Assembly (NCBI GenBank): GCA_902167985.1
Contig: CABHNZ010000005.1
Span: 264,073-328,072, forward strand
Length of the DNA: 64,000 nt
Direction of reading: 5' to 3'
Origin: Shinella sp. UYSO24
GTDB taxonomy: Bacteria; Pseudomonadota; Alphaproteobacteria; Rhizobiales; Rhizobiaceae
The notes beneath the pieces are model-generated. The model saw only the letters and a program-made list of their open reading frames with translations, was not told the DNA's origin and made no database searches. Numbering within the stretch: the first letter of the stretch is position 1; each line of letters starts with the position of its first letter. Shown piece after piece: positions 50,247-62,710 of the stretch. The position numbers and the translations under genes were made by a program.

Positions 50247-50756
50247 TTACGCGCGCAAAAAATCCGTGAGCGTCCATTCGACGGGCGAGCCATCGGCCGA
50301 GCCGCTATAGTCGACGACCGCAAAGCCGCCGGTCGGAAAACCGGCGCCGACCGAGGCCGTCAGTTGATCCGGTCCGACCAGCGTCAGCAGCATTTCCTCG
50401 ATGACGGGATTGTGGCCGATGATCATCACCGATCGGCTCTGCTTCTGTGCGGTTGCGATCGCCAGATAGGTGGCCAGCGAGCCATTGTAGAGTTCATCGA
50501 CGTAAAGCGGATCCGGCAGATCACGAAAGGCACGCATCACGGCATCGCATGTCTGGCGGCAGCGCATGGCGGTAGAGCTGATGATCAGGTCCGGCCGGTA
50601 ATTTCGGTCGGCTGCCCGATCGCTCACCAGTTCCGCCTCGGCGTAACCCTGGTCATCCAGTGTGCGGTCAAAATCGTGCTGGCCGGGTTCGGCCCAGCCG
50701 GATCTGGCATGGCGAAAAAGATAAAGACGGGACGGCGGCGGATCGATTTTCAACAT
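50247..50756 (-). CDS. SixA-like histidine phosphatase family protein
   Basis: A 169-residue member of the histidine phosphatase (phosphoglycerate mutase-like) superfamily. The catalytic motif is LYLFRHARSGW (R-H-A/G), followed by ISSTAMRCRQTCDAVMRAF and the second catalytic His in VMIIGHNPVIEEML. Size and sequence fit the SixA/YjgA-like subgroup, which removes phosphate from Hpt histidines in E. coli, so a role in phosphorelay damping is possible. I prefer the ATG at 50756 because the family starts just before the RHG motif. The frame is intact. Confidence 0.85.
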   Translation of the reverse strand: MLKIDPPPSRLYLFRHARSGWAEPGQHDFDRTLDDQGYAEAELVSDRAADRNYRPDLIISSTAMRCRQTCDAVMRAFRDLPDPLYVDELYNGSLATYLAIATAQKQSRSVMIIGHNPVIEEMLLTLVGPDQLTASVGAGFPTGGFAVVDYSGSADGSPVEWTLTDFLRA

Positions 50757-51019
50757 CTCGGCGGTGCTCCCTGACAAGTGAAATGGGTAGCTGCGGGAGG
50801 CCTCGGCGTCAACCGGGTGTTACTTGGCCGGTTTGGGGCGCCACCAAGGCTTGATCCGGCGCGCCCAAGTATTCGCGCAGAAAGAAAGGATTAAAAAATA
50901 GTCGTTTAGCTGATTTTTGTGACAATTTTAAAAATGCCCAAAAGGCGGGCGAAAGGCTTGAACCAGCCTATCGGACAGGATATAGAGCGCGCCTAGAGAT
51001 GTTCTTCAGGAGAATCGCG

Positions 51020-51439
51020 TTGAGTGAGAAGATCGATCTTAGCAATTATGTGCTCTCGGAAAACGACGAGTTCATGAATGCCAACCAGAAGGCGTATTTC
51101 CGGGCCAAATTGATCGCCTGGAAGAACGACATTCTGAGGGAGGCGCGCGAAACGCTGGACCATCTGGCGGAAGAAAGCGCAAATCATCCCGATCTGGCCG
51201 ACAGGGCCTCTTCCGAAACAGACCGTGCGATCGAGCTTCGTGCCCGTGACCGCCAGCGCAAGCTGATTTCCAAGATCGATGCTGCCCTGCAGCGTATCGA
51301 CGACGGAACCTACGGTTACTGTGAGGAAACCGGCGAGCCGATCGGCCTTAAACGTCTCGACGCACGTCCGATCGCGACGCTGTCGATCGAGGCGCAGGAG
51401 CGCCATGAGCGCCGCGAAAAGGTTTATCGCGACGAGTGA
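51020..51439 (+). CDS. dksA: RNA polymerase-binding transcription factor DksA
   Basis: Binds the RNA polymerase secondary channel and works with ppGpp in the stringent response. The coiled coil (AKLIAWKNDILREARETLDH to ALQRIDDG) includes the D-x-x-D/A-type tip LADRASSETDRA. The zinc-finger region GYCEETGEPIGLKRLDARPI keeps only one Cys, as in other rhizobial DksA proteins. I choose the TTG at 51020 because AGGAGA lies seven bases before it and it gives the family start MSEKIDLSNYVLS; the upstream ATG at 50999 adds an unconserved leader. Length is 139 residues. Followed by a strong terminator. Confidence 0.95.
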   Translation: MSEKIDLSNYVLSENDEFMNANQKAYFRAKLIAWKNDILREARETLDHLAEESANHPDLADRASSETDRAIELRARDRQRKLISKIDAALQRIDDGTYGYCEETGEPIGLKRLDARPIATLSIEAQERHERREKVYRDE

Positions 51440-51469
51440 TCGCGAAAATAAACAGAATTTGAAGACTTG

Positions 51470-51494
51470 AAGGCACGGTTTCCGTGCCTTTTTG
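51470..51494 (+). terminator. Intrinsic terminator of dksA
   Basis: Stem AAGGCACGG / CCGTGCCTT with loop TTT, followed by TTT. It lies 30 bases after the dksA stop. Confidence 0.92.
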
Positions 51495-51795
51495 TTGGCA
51501 GTCTGGCCGGTGTTTTGAGAGGGCGGGGCTGTCGGCAGCGTGGCCGCATCGTACGGGCTCGCGGTCCCAGATCGTGCCTGATGCGAGATCATTGGCGGCG
51601 CCGGATCAGTCGGGCGGGGCGCAATATGCCGCTAGGGCCCGGTCCCACATTCATGATGGGATCTGTCCTGCACCTGAATTGGGGTGAGGTGGATGGATGT
51701 GTCGCTGACTGATGTCGCCAGGCCTGATGGCTGGCCACCTCTCGATCGACCATATCCTATGTGTCAGCTTGCCCTGTCAGCCTGCTCGTCACTCG
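51495..51795. other. Gene-free region between dksA terminator and FliO-like gene
   Basis: No credible gene or named signal is visible in these 301 bases. A short imperfect inverted repeat occurs near 51642-51662 (GGTCCCACATTCATGATGGGATC). I see no T-run that would mark it as a terminator for the convergent FliO-like gene. Confidence 0.35.
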
Positions 51796-52838
51796 TCACT
51801 TGTCGCGGCTGGCTGACATTTCGCCGAAGATGCGTGCCACCTGATCCTGCAATGTCGGTTCGACCGCCGGCCGGCCTTCCTGCGTCGAGGAGGGCTCGGC
51901 CTTGCCTTCCTGCTGGGTGGGTGGCTGTGTCGGCGGCTGGTTTTCGATGCGCAGGCGTGGCGCTTCGCGGGCCGCAAGATTGTTGGCCATTTCTTCTTCG
52001 AGGATCTTTTCGAAATCGCTGCCGAGGCTTTCGGCTTTTCGGGCGATGCCGGGCGCTCCTGCTGCGGCGACTGGGCAGGCTTGGTGGTTGCCGCGGCGAT
52101 TTCCGCACGTTCGCTGACGACGCTCGCCGGTATGGATGTCTGTATCGTCGTCGGGGTCGGCGTGCGATCCTGGATGGGCTTGTCCTGCAGGACGCCTCTG
52201 CCGCGGGCCGCTTCCAGCGCCTGGGCGGCGTCATCTATGCCGGGGGCGGCGGGCTCCGTGCGGGAGGTTTCTGTTCTGGCCGGCAGCGGTCGGGGTGCCG
52301 GACGTGCGGAAATCGTGGAGGCAGGCTGCGGCGCAACCGCCTGGGGGGACTGCAGTGGTTCCATCTTCAAGGGCGCTGCCGATGGTGCGGCAAGGCTCCG
52401 GGCGGGCTCGGCAAGGCTTGCCTCTGCACGCGGCTCAGCGGGACGGGCGGTGCGGGCCTGCGCCGCCAGGGCTGCGGCGCGCGGATCCGGCAGCGGCGGC
52501 TGGGCGTGGTTTTGCGCCGGGGCGGATGCCGCTGCGCGGTGATCCGGCGCCGATGTAATGCCGGTCTCGATGACGATATCGGTCGGGCCTCCGATCATCA
52601 CCAGATGTTCGACATTGTCGCGACGCACGAGAACGAGGCGGCGGCGGGCATCGACGGCCGCGGCATCGAGAACCTGAAGGCGGGGATTACGGTTACGGCC
52701 GCCGCGCACGAAGGGCGAGGGGCCGTTGCGGCCGCGCAGAAAGCGAAGGATGCCGACGAGGCAGAGGAGCGCGATGCCAACTCCGATGACGGCGATGGTC
52801 AGCCTGCCGCCATACGCGCTCATCATTTCTTCGATCAT
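51796..52838 (-). CDS. FliO/MopB-like membrane protein with long Pro/Ala-rich tail (one frameshift)
   Basis: The N-terminal 100 residues resemble FliO: a short periplasmic start, one membrane helix ([20 protein letters not shown]), and a cytosolic domain RLQVLDAAAVDARRRLVLVR followed by DNVEHLVMIGGPTDIVIETG. A long Ala/Pro/Glu-rich tail follows and ends in EPTLQDQVARIFGEMSASRD. One G is missing near 52050; repair joins QQERPGIARKAESL to GSDFEKILEEEMANNLAARE. Corrected length is 347 residues. The ATG at 52838 follows AGAGGA. No flagellar genes are nearby, so a role in flagellar export is not shown; it may be a stand-alone paralogue. Confidence 0.78.
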
Positions 52839-53096
52839 AGTCAGTCCTCTGCAATCCACGTCGCCGGAAAAAGACGATGTTTTTGGCCATGAAGCAAGCG
52901 GCCGGTTGGCTTTGTCCCGGCCTGAAACACCCGCCTTGGCAAGAAACATAGTGCAGAGATCGAAACTGTCCCGGCTTTTATGGAGCCGCAGAGCTTTTTG
53001 CATCCCGCGCAAATTGCTAAGAGAGAATCGCGGGCTGTGTTCCGCTTCACGTTCATGGTCGAATGCGGATCGTTGCGACCGAAATGCGAGGGATTG

Positions 53097-55709
53097 ATGA
53101 CGAAGTTGCAGCAGGGCGGCAACTACGAGACGCCACTGGTCGATCGCGGTAAACGTGGCGGAACTGTCATACGCATCGTGCTTCTCGCCCTCGTGCTGAT
53201 CGGGGTTGCCATTGCTTTGTCGTTTTCCAGCATGCGCTGGATAACGAAGTCGTGCTCGGGCTGCTCGGCATTCTGGCGATGGTCGGCATCTTCTTTCTGG
53301 TGTCGTCGCTGATCGGCCTCGTCGAGGTCATGCCGCAATCGCGCTCCGACGAACTGGCGCGGACCTTCTTGGCCGGTCATCCCGACGGCATACTGATCAC
53401 CGATGCGCGCGGCCGCGTCGTGTTTGCCAATGCTGCCTATGGGCGTATGACCGGTGCTGCGGACCCTAACAATGTGCAGTCGATCGAGACGCTTCTGTCG
53501 CGCACCCGTGAAAGTACCGAGGCGCTCTACCGGCTGACGACGGCGCTCAGAGAAGGCCGTGAGGGCCATGAGGAATTCCGGCTTCTGCAGCCGCTCGGAC
53601 GTTCAACCGGAAACGGTTCGGATGCCCATTGGTATCGCCTGAAGGCCGGGCTCCTGACGCCCGGTGACGGGCGCGCCAAGCCGCTTGATATCTGGCAGAT
53701 TTCCGACATCACCTCCGAGCGCGACGACCAGGAGCGGTTTTTCGCGAATTGCAGAACGCCATCGATTATCTCGACCATGCGCCGGTCGGCTTCTTTTCAG
53801 CCGGCCGCAAGGGCGAGATTTTCTATATCAATGCCACGCTTGCCGAATGGCTGGGGCTGGACCTCACCAAATTCGTCTCCCGCTCGCTGTCGATTTCCGA
53901 TCTGGTCGCGGGCGAGGGGATGGCGCTGATCGAATCCGTCCAGCCGTCGCCGGGATTGACCCGCACCGAGCGGCTCGATCTCGACCTTCGGCGTGCCAAT
54001 GGCCAGAGCCTGCCGGTTCAGCTCGTCCACAGCGTCAGCTCGATGCGTGACGGGGCGCCCGGCGAAAGCCGCAGCGTCGTTCTGGTGCGCAGCGGGTCGG
54101 GCGAAAGCGACGACCAGTCGGCGTCTGCCATGCGGTTTACCCGCTTCTTCAACAATACGCCGATGGCGATCGCTTCCGTCGATCGCGAAGGCCGTATCCT
54201 GCGCATCAATGCGCCGTTCCTGAAGCTGTTTTCCGGTGTCGTCTCGCGCGACGATGTCGATGCGGGTGCCGCGCCGCTGGAACGCATCGTTGCCGAAAAT
54301 TCCCGCCACGAAATGGCGCAGGCGCTGGCCGCCGCCAAGGACCGGCAGGGCGATATCGCGCCGATCGAATCGCGCCATCCGGGCGATGAGAACCGCTATG
54401 TGCGCTTCTTCGTGAATGCCGTGATCGACGAGAGCGACGAGGCGCCGGAAGAGGCGGCCATCGTCTATGCCTTCGAGACGACCGAGCAGAAAGCGCTCGA
54501 AACGCAGATGGCGCAGACGCAGAAGCTCAATGCCGTCGGCACGCTGGCAGGCGGTATCGCGCATGATTTCAACAACGTGCTGACCGCCATCCTGCTCTCT
54601 TCCGACCATCTTCTGCTGCAGGCGCGGCCTTCCGATGCAAGCTTTGCCGACCTGATGGAAATCAAGCGCAATGCCAACCGCGCCGCCGTTCTGGTGCGCC
54701 AGCTTCTGGCATTTTCGCGCAAGCAGACGATGCGGCCGGCCGTGCTCAATCTCACCGATGTGGTGGGGGATCTGAGGATGCTCGTCGATCGCCTGATTTC
54801 CGGCACCAACGTCAAGCTGGAAGTGGATTACGGCCGCGATCTCTGGCCGTGCGCACCGACCTGTCGCAGTTCGAGCAGGTGCTGATCAATCTCTGCGTCA
54901 ATGCGCGCGATGCCATGCCGCAGGGCGGCACGATCCTGATCAAGACCCGCAATGTGAGCGCCGAAGAGGCCGCCGCCTTCAACCAGGCCGACCTGCCTTC
55001 GGAAGATCTGGTGATGGTCGAGGTTGCCGATAACGGCACCGGTATTTCGCCAGAAATCATGGACAAGATCTTCGAACCCTTCTTCACTACCAAGGAAGTG
55101 GGCAAGGGGACGGGTCTCGGCCTTTCGATGGTCTATGGTATCGTCAAACAGTCCGGCGGCTATATCTATCCCGAATCGGAAGTGGGACGCGGAACGAGTT
55201 TCCGCATCTTCCTGCCGCGCCATATCGTCGAGGTGCAGCCGGCTCAGCCCGAACAGCCGGCCGCGAAGTCTGCACCGGCTGCAGCACCCGCACCCGTCGT
55301 CTCCGCACCGCCCGCAGAAGATCTGGATCTCACCGGCAAATCGGCCGTGGTCCTGCTCGTCGAGGACGAGGAAGCGGTGCGCCGCGGCGGCAAGCGGATG
55401 CTCGAAACGCGCGGCTATACCGTGCATGAGGCGGGGTCGGGCACCGAGGCGCTCGACATCATGGACGAGCTCGAGGGCAAGGTGGATATTGTTGTCTCCG
55501 ACGTGGTCATGCCGGAAATGGACGGACCGACGCTTCTGACCGAGCTGCGCAAATCCTATCCGGACCTGAAGTTCATCTTCGTTTCCGGCTATGCCGAGGA
55601 TGCCTTTGCCCGTAACCTGCCGGCGGATGCGAAATTCGGCTTTCTGCCGAAGCCGTTCTCGCTGAAGCAGCTGGCGGTCGCCGTGCGTGAAATGCTCGAT
55701 CAGGAGTGA
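53097..55709 (+). CDS. cckA: Cell-cycle hybrid histidine kinase CckA (three frameshifts)
   Basis: CckA phosphorylates ChpT, which feeds the master regulators CtrA and CpdR. Corrected length is about 871 residues. Two membrane helices near residues 22-45 and 55-78; PAS-type domains around [40 protein letters not shown] and [20 protein letters not shown]; HisKA with phospho-His in [17 protein letters not shown]; ATPase boxes [45 protein letters not shown]; a C-terminal receiver with [10 protein letters not shown], phospho-Asp in [12 protein letters not shown] and FLPKPF. Single bases are missing near 53228, 53744 and 54849; repair gives [28 protein letters not shown] and [13 protein letters not shown]. 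cckA is generally essential in this group, so these are most likely errors. Confidence 0.95.
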
Positions 55710-55916
55710 TCCAAGGGCCTATTCATGGGCGCTCGGATCGGCTCTCGGATCGTCTCATCGGGCGCCCTTGCGAGGGCGCTCTTCTGACTTTCGCGATTCG
55801 GACCGGAAGCCAGAAACTGCTGGTGCCGACGGCATCTTTTCCACATGCAAAACAATGTGGAACATTAAAAGAACGCAATCAAAATAATGGTTTGATCTCA
55901 ATTCGTTGAGTGGCTC

Positions 55917-55942
55917 TTGCGAAATGAGAACAAAAAGCGTAC
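55917..55942. promoter_or_regulatory. SOS (LexA)-type operator of recA
   Basis: GAAC-N7-GTAC at 55928-55942 differs by one base from the alphaproteobacterial LexA site GAAC-N7-GAAC. It overlaps TTG-N11-CAA at 55917-55933, the motif first proposed for the Rhizobium etli recA operator. It lies about 60-85 bases before the recA start, as expected for LexA control. Confidence 0.6.
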
Positions 55943-56003
55943 GAATTCCCCATCAACTGCTTCATTGCTCGCAGGGCGGCAATAACCTAAAGGTGGGATC
56001 CAC

Positions 56004-57091
56004 ATGGCACAGAACACATTGCGGCTCGTAGAGGATAAAGCGGTGGACAAGAGCAAGGCGCTCGAAGCAGCACTTTCACAGATTGAACGATCCTTCGGCA
56101 AGGGATCGATCATGAAACTCGGTTCGAACGATAGCGCGATCGAGGTCGAGACCGTTTCCACCGGTTCGCTCAGCCTCGATATCGCGCTTGGTATCGGCGG
56201 CCTCCCTAAGGGCCGTATCATCGAGATCTATGGCCCGGAAAGCTCGGGTAAGACGACGCTGGCGCTGCAGACGATTGCGGAAGCCAGAAGAAGGGCGGTA
56301 TCTGCGCCTTTGTCGACGCCGAACACGCGCTCGATCCGGTCTATGCCCGCAAGCTCGGCGTCGATCTGCAGAACCTTCTGATCTCGCAGCCGGATACCGG
56401 CGAGCAGGCGCTTGAGATCACCGATACGCTGGTCCGTTCCGGCGCAGTCGACGTTCTCGTCGTCGATTCGGTTGCGGCACTGACGCCGCGCGCCGAAATC
56501 GAAGGCGAGATGGGCGACAGCCTGCCGGGTCTTCAGGCCCGTCTGATGAGCCAGGCACTGCGCAAGCTGACCGCTTCGATCTCGAAGTCGAACACAATGG
56601 TCATCTTCATCAACCAGATCCGCATGAAGATCGGCGTGATGTTCGGTTCGCCGGAAACCACGACCGGCGGTAACGCGCTGAAGTTCTACGCTTCCGTTCG
56701 CCTCGACATTCGTCGCATCGGTGCTGTCAAGGAGCGTGAAGAGGTCATCGGCAACCAGACGCGCGTCAAGGTCGTCAAGAACAAGATGGCACCGCCCTTC
56801 AAGCAGGTCGAATTCGACATCATGTATGGTGAAGGCGTGTCGAAGACCGGCGAACTGGTCGATCTCGGCGTCAAGGCCGGCATTGTCGAGAAGTCGGGTG
56901 CCTGGTTCTCCTATAACAGCCAGCGTCTCGGTCAGGGTCGCGAGAATGCCAAGACATTCCTGCGCGACAATCCGGAAGTCATGCGCGAGATCGAAATGTC
57001 GCTGCGGCAGAATGCCGGCCTGATCGCCGACCGCTTCCTGCAGAATGGTGGTCCCGACGCCAATGACAGCGATGGTGACGGCGATATGTAA
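56004..57091 (+). CDS. recA: Recombinase RecA (one frameshift)
   Basis: RecA forms filaments on single-stranded DNA, drives homologous recombination and triggers LexA self-cleavage. Motifs: [11 protein letters not shown], Walker [36 protein letters not shown] (Walker B), [40 protein letters not shown] (L2 loop), ending [11 protein letters not shown]. One C is missing near 56285 (GCCCAG read as GCCAG); repair gives [20 protein letters not shown]. Corrected length is 362 residues, standard for rhizobial RecA. A natural null allele is very unlikely in a free-living core genome, so this is one of the strongest signs of sequence error in the window. Confidence 0.97.
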
Positions 57092-57299
57092 TCGCCCGAC
57101 ACACATCATCCTGATGGTTTCAGCCGGTCGTCATCGCAAGGTGGCGGCCGGTTTCGCATTCTGGCGGCAATTGATCGTTTGGAAGGGGCGTATGATCGCC
57201 TCTTTAGACCCCGTGCGGCTGGACAGTGCGGGGCTCGAACGATAAAAGCCAGTGGTTTTCGTATAACTGACCGCAGTGGCGGGTTTAAAAGGGCGTAGC

Positions 57300-59954
<2,655 letters not shown>

Positions 59955-59967
59955 CAAGGGATGAGGG

Positions 59968-59990
59968 AAAGCGGGCTGAAGCCCGCTTTT
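59968..59990 (+). terminator. Intrinsic terminator of alaS
   Basis: A perfect stem AAAGCGGGCT / AGCCCGCTTT with a 2-base loop (effectively a GC-rich palindrome), followed by TCC. It lies 14 bases after the alaS stop. Confidence 0.85.
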
Positions 59991-60052
59991 CCATTTTATG
60001 GATGGCCGCTTCATCTGGCGGCTTCCAGTTTCCACGAACAAGGGTTGAACGA

Positions 60053-60919
60053 ATGGGCATGAATGCCGGGATTGCGGACGAACTGGACACGGTGGTGGAT
60101 GGCCTCGTGCCGGCGCTGTTTCGTGACGCGCCCGACAGTGTCTCGTTCAACAAGCTGCGCAAGCGGTTACTTCGGCAGGTGAGGCAGGCCTTCGAGGATT
60201 TCGGTATGCTGAAGGGCCAGCGTCGCTGGCTCGTCGGTCTTTCCGGCGGCAAGGACAGCTATTCGCTGCTCGCCGTGCTGCTCGACCTGCAATGGCGCGG
60301 CCTTTTGCCGGTGGAGCTCATCGCCTGCAATCTCGATCAGGGCCAGCCGAATTTTCCCAAGCACATCCTGCCCGAATACCTGACCTCGATCGGGGTGAAG
60401 CACCGGATCGAATATCGCGACACCTATTCGATCGTGAAGGAAAAGGTGCCGGAAGGCGCCACCTATTGCTCGCTCTGTTCGCGTCTTCGCCGCGGCAATC
60501 TTTATCGCGTGGCGCGCGAGGAAGGCTGCGATGCGCTGGTTCTCGGTCATCACCGGGAAGATATTCTCGAAACCTTCTTCATGAACTTCTTCCATGGCGG
60601 GCGTCTGGCCGGCATGCCGGCAAAGCTTCTGAACGACGAGGGCGACCTGATGGTGCTGCGTCCGCTTGCCTATTGCGCCGAGGACGATCTGGCGAAATTC
60701 GCCGCGGCCATGGAATTCCCGATCATTCCTTGCGACCTCTGCGGCTCGCAGGACGGGCTGCAGCGCAATGCGATGAAGGCGATGCTCGCCGATATCGAAA
60801 AGCGCATGCCGGGCCGCAAGGACACGATGCTGCGGGCGCTCTCGCATGTGAACCCGTCGCATCTTCTCGACCCCAAGCTTTTCGACTTTGCCGGACTGAT
60901 GGCAGGTTCGGACCTCTGA
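60053..60919 (+). CDS. ttcA: tRNA 2-thiocytidine(32) synthetase TtcA
   Basis: Adds sulfur to C2 of cytidine 32 in certain tRNAs, using ATP and a [4Fe-4S] cluster. PP-loop [20 protein letters not shown]; cluster Cys pairs in [19 protein letters not shown] and [14 protein letters not shown]; also [20 protein letters not shown]. The ATG at 60053 follows AAGGG and gives 288 residues, the normal length. The frame is intact. It is 50 bases before the inositol monophosphatase-like gene on the same strand. Confidence 0.94.
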   Translation: MGMNAGIADELDTVVDGLVPALFRDAPDSVSFNKLRKRLLRQVRQAFEDFGMLKGQRRWLVGLSGGKDSYSLLAVLLDLQWRGLLPVELIACNLDQGQPNFPKHILPEYLTSIGVKHRIEYRDTYSIVKEKVPEGATYCSLCSRLRRGNLYRVAREEGCDALVLGHHREDILETFFMNFFHGGRLAGMPAKLLNDEGDLMVLRPLAYCAEDDLAKFAAAMEFPIIPCDLCGSQDGLQRNAMKAMLADIEKRMPGRKDTMLRALSHVNPSHLLDPKLFDFAGLMAGSDL

Positions 60920-60968
60920 TCCACCCGCAGTCTCGGCATTCTTCCGCTCACAGCCAAAGGATAGCCAG

Positions 60969-61793
60969 ATGACCATGCCGCTCGACGTGACGAAACTTGC
61001 CGACATTCTGCGGGAGGCCGCGAAGGCGGAGATCCTGCCGCGGTTCCGTCGTCTCGGCTCCGGCGATGTCAGGGAAAAGAGCGAGCCGGTCGATCTGGTG
61101 ACGGAAGCGGATGAGGCGGCGGAGCGGCTGATCAAGAGCGCCGTGAGTGCGCTTGCGCCCGAGGCATTGTTCGTCGGCGAAGAGACAGTGGCGGGCGATC
61201 CGGCGCTGCTCGGCAAGCTCTCCGAGGCGGATTTCGCCGTTGTCGTCGATCCCGTCGATGGCACATTCAATTTCGCGGCCGGCGTTCCGGCCTTCGGTGT
61301 CATGGCCTCGGTCATCTGGAAGGGCGAGACGGTTGCCGGGATCATCTACGACCCAATGGGCGATGACTGGGTGATGGCCGAGAAGGGCGCTGGCGCCTAT
61401 CTGAAGCGGCCGTATGGCGAGGCGATCCGGCTGGCCGTGGGCGCGGCCCGACCGCTCGATAAGATGATCGGCATGGCATCGACCGGCTTCTTCTTCGGTG
61501 CGGAGCGGGAGCGTATTCTCAAGAACCTGGCCAAGGTCCGCACCTTCTCCAATTATCGCTGTGCAGCGCATGAATACCGCACCTTTGCCGGCGGGCATGT
61601 GCAGTTCGCCCTCTATAACAAGCTGATGCCCTGGGACCATCTGGCGGGCACCCTGATCGTGCAGGAGGCAGGCGGTCATGTGGCGCGGTTCGACGGCTCG
61701 CCCTATCTGCCTTCGCATACGGATGGTGGCTTGCTGGTGGCGACCGATCCGGACAGCTGGGTTGCGCTTCGGGATGCGATTATCGGGCGCTGA
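60969..61793 (+). CDS. Inositol monophosphatase family protein
   Basis: A Mg2+-dependent phosphatase of the IMPase/SuhB/CysQ superfamily. Metal-site motifs: LVTEADEAAERLI, ALFVGEETVAG (Glu), and VVVDPVDGTFNFAAGVPAFG (D-P-x-D-G-T), with the C-terminal PWDHLAGTLIVQEAGG. The protein has 274 residues and an intact frame. The substrate (inositol-1-P, PAP or another sugar phosphate) cannot be read from these motifs. It probably shares a transcript with ttcA, and the terminator at 62665-62690 may originally have served it. Confidence 0.88.
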   Translation: MTMPLDVTKLADILREAAKAEILPRFRRLGSGDVREKSEPVDLVTEADEAAERLIKSAVSALAPEALFVGEETVAGDPALLGKLSEADFAVVVDPVDGTFNFAAGVPAFGVMASVIWKGETVAGIIYDPMGDDWVMAEKGAGAYLKRPYGEAIRLAVGAARPLDKMIGMASTGFFFGAERERILKNLAKVRTFSNYRCAAHEYRTFAGGHVQFALYNKLMPWDHLAGTLIVQEAGGHVARFDGSPYLPSHTDGGLLVATDPDSWVALRDAIIGR

Positions 61794-61888
61794 GCGGCGG
61801 CTGATAAAACGAGCAGGATGCCCATGTCGGATGGTGGTCGTATCCGAAAGCACGTGAGTTTATCGAGGCCATTCCCGCAACATACATA

Positions 61889-62590
61889 TCAGCGCGATGG
61901 GAGACGCAAATCAACCGAGATGGGCGTGTGGTCGCTCAGTTGGCACCACTCCGCGTGGCCGCCGATATTGATGTCCTCTACTTCAAAAGCATCGGAGACG
62001 AAGGCGTAGTCTATATGAAAAGGCCTGCCTTCTCTCCGGTACATGTAGTAGGTCGGCGTGGTTTCTCCCCCGAACCTTTCATTCCGAAAGGTGTGCCAAG
62101 CGCTGCGGATGTTCAGCCTGGCCAAGTCGTCGATTACACGTCTGAATGGTACGGGCCGGTTGGGGTCGAAAGCGACCGATCCGTTGAAATCACCTGCAAT
62201 AATTGTCGGGCTGGCTTGGATGAAGCCTGAGAGATCACGCAGTGCCGCCAGTGTGGGGGTGACGTAATCGGTGCTCTTCTTGGTGCATACCGCGACCATA
62301 TGGACTTGGTGCGATCCCCGACATGCAACAAAGGGTAAGAAAAGGCGCTGTGCGACGGCGATGTCTACCGGTTCCAAGGTCCAGCCGTTCAGAGCCAGTA
62401 CGCCTAACCCGCTCTTTCCTTTGGCGCCTAGCCAAAGAGAGGATGACGTTGAAACGCCCAGCCCGTCATTGAAGTTGGCGTAAGCCTCGGAGATCATCGC
62501 GATGTCGGGCTGCAGGACCGCTAGTGCCGAATACTTGTTATGAAAGCTTCCGTTACAATTCCAAGCGACAACGCGCAACTTGTCTACCAT
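61889..62590 (-). CDS. Endonuclease/exonuclease/phosphatase family protein (possible insertion)
   Basis: A 233-residue metal-dependent phosphodiesterase or nuclease of the EEP fold. Active-site marks: VVAWNCNGSFHNK (Asn), IAMISEAYANF (Glu), IIAGDFNGSVAF (G-D-F-N), FHIDYAFVSDAF (D) and CQLSDHTPISVDLRL (S-D-H). No signal peptide or extra domain. The substrate is unknown. The DNA is clearly AT-richer than its neighbours, and the gene is on the strand opposite to the ttcA/IMPase pair, standing between that pair and a plus-strand terminator. This suggests late acquisition. The ATG at 62590 is preferred over a TTG at 62599. Confidence 0.82.
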   Translation of the reverse strand: MVDKLRVVAWNCNGSFHNKYSALAVLQPDIAMISEAYANFNDGLGVSTSSSLWLGAKGKSGLGVLALNGWTLEPVDIAVAQRLFLPFVACRGSHQVHMVAVCTKKSTDYVTPTLAALRDLSGFIQASPTIIAGDFNGSVAFDPNRPVPFRRVIDDLARLNIRSAWHTFRNERFGGETTPTYYMYRREGRPFHIDYAFVSDAFEVEDINIGGHAEWCQLSDHTPISVDLRLPSR

Positions 62591-62664
62591 CCGCAACACC
62601 TACGAGAACCAACGCTGGTGGTGATATTGCTGGAGAAAAATTGAGGATTCTACATTTCATCTGA

Positions 62665-62690
62665 GGGCCGGGGATGTCCCGGCCCTTTTT
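62665..62690 (+). terminator. Plus-strand intrinsic terminator
   Basis: Stem GGGCCGGG / CCCGGCCC with a 5-base loop followed by TTTTT on the plus strand. The nearest plus-strand gene ends 870 bases upstream, beyond a minus-strand gene. Confidence 0.85.
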
Positions 62691-62710
62691 CATAGCCTGG
62701 CTCGTTGTTC

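Noticed and set aside
56004..56381. recA as a true pseudogene
   Set aside because: A single restored C gives a perfect RecA, the rest is fully conserved, and similar single-base losses affect other essential genes, so sequence error is far more likely.
57185..57250. tRNA-like sequence before alaS (GGGGCTCGAAC after a GC-rich stem)
   Set aside because: No acceptor stem, D-arm or anticodon arm can be built around the T-loop-like string.
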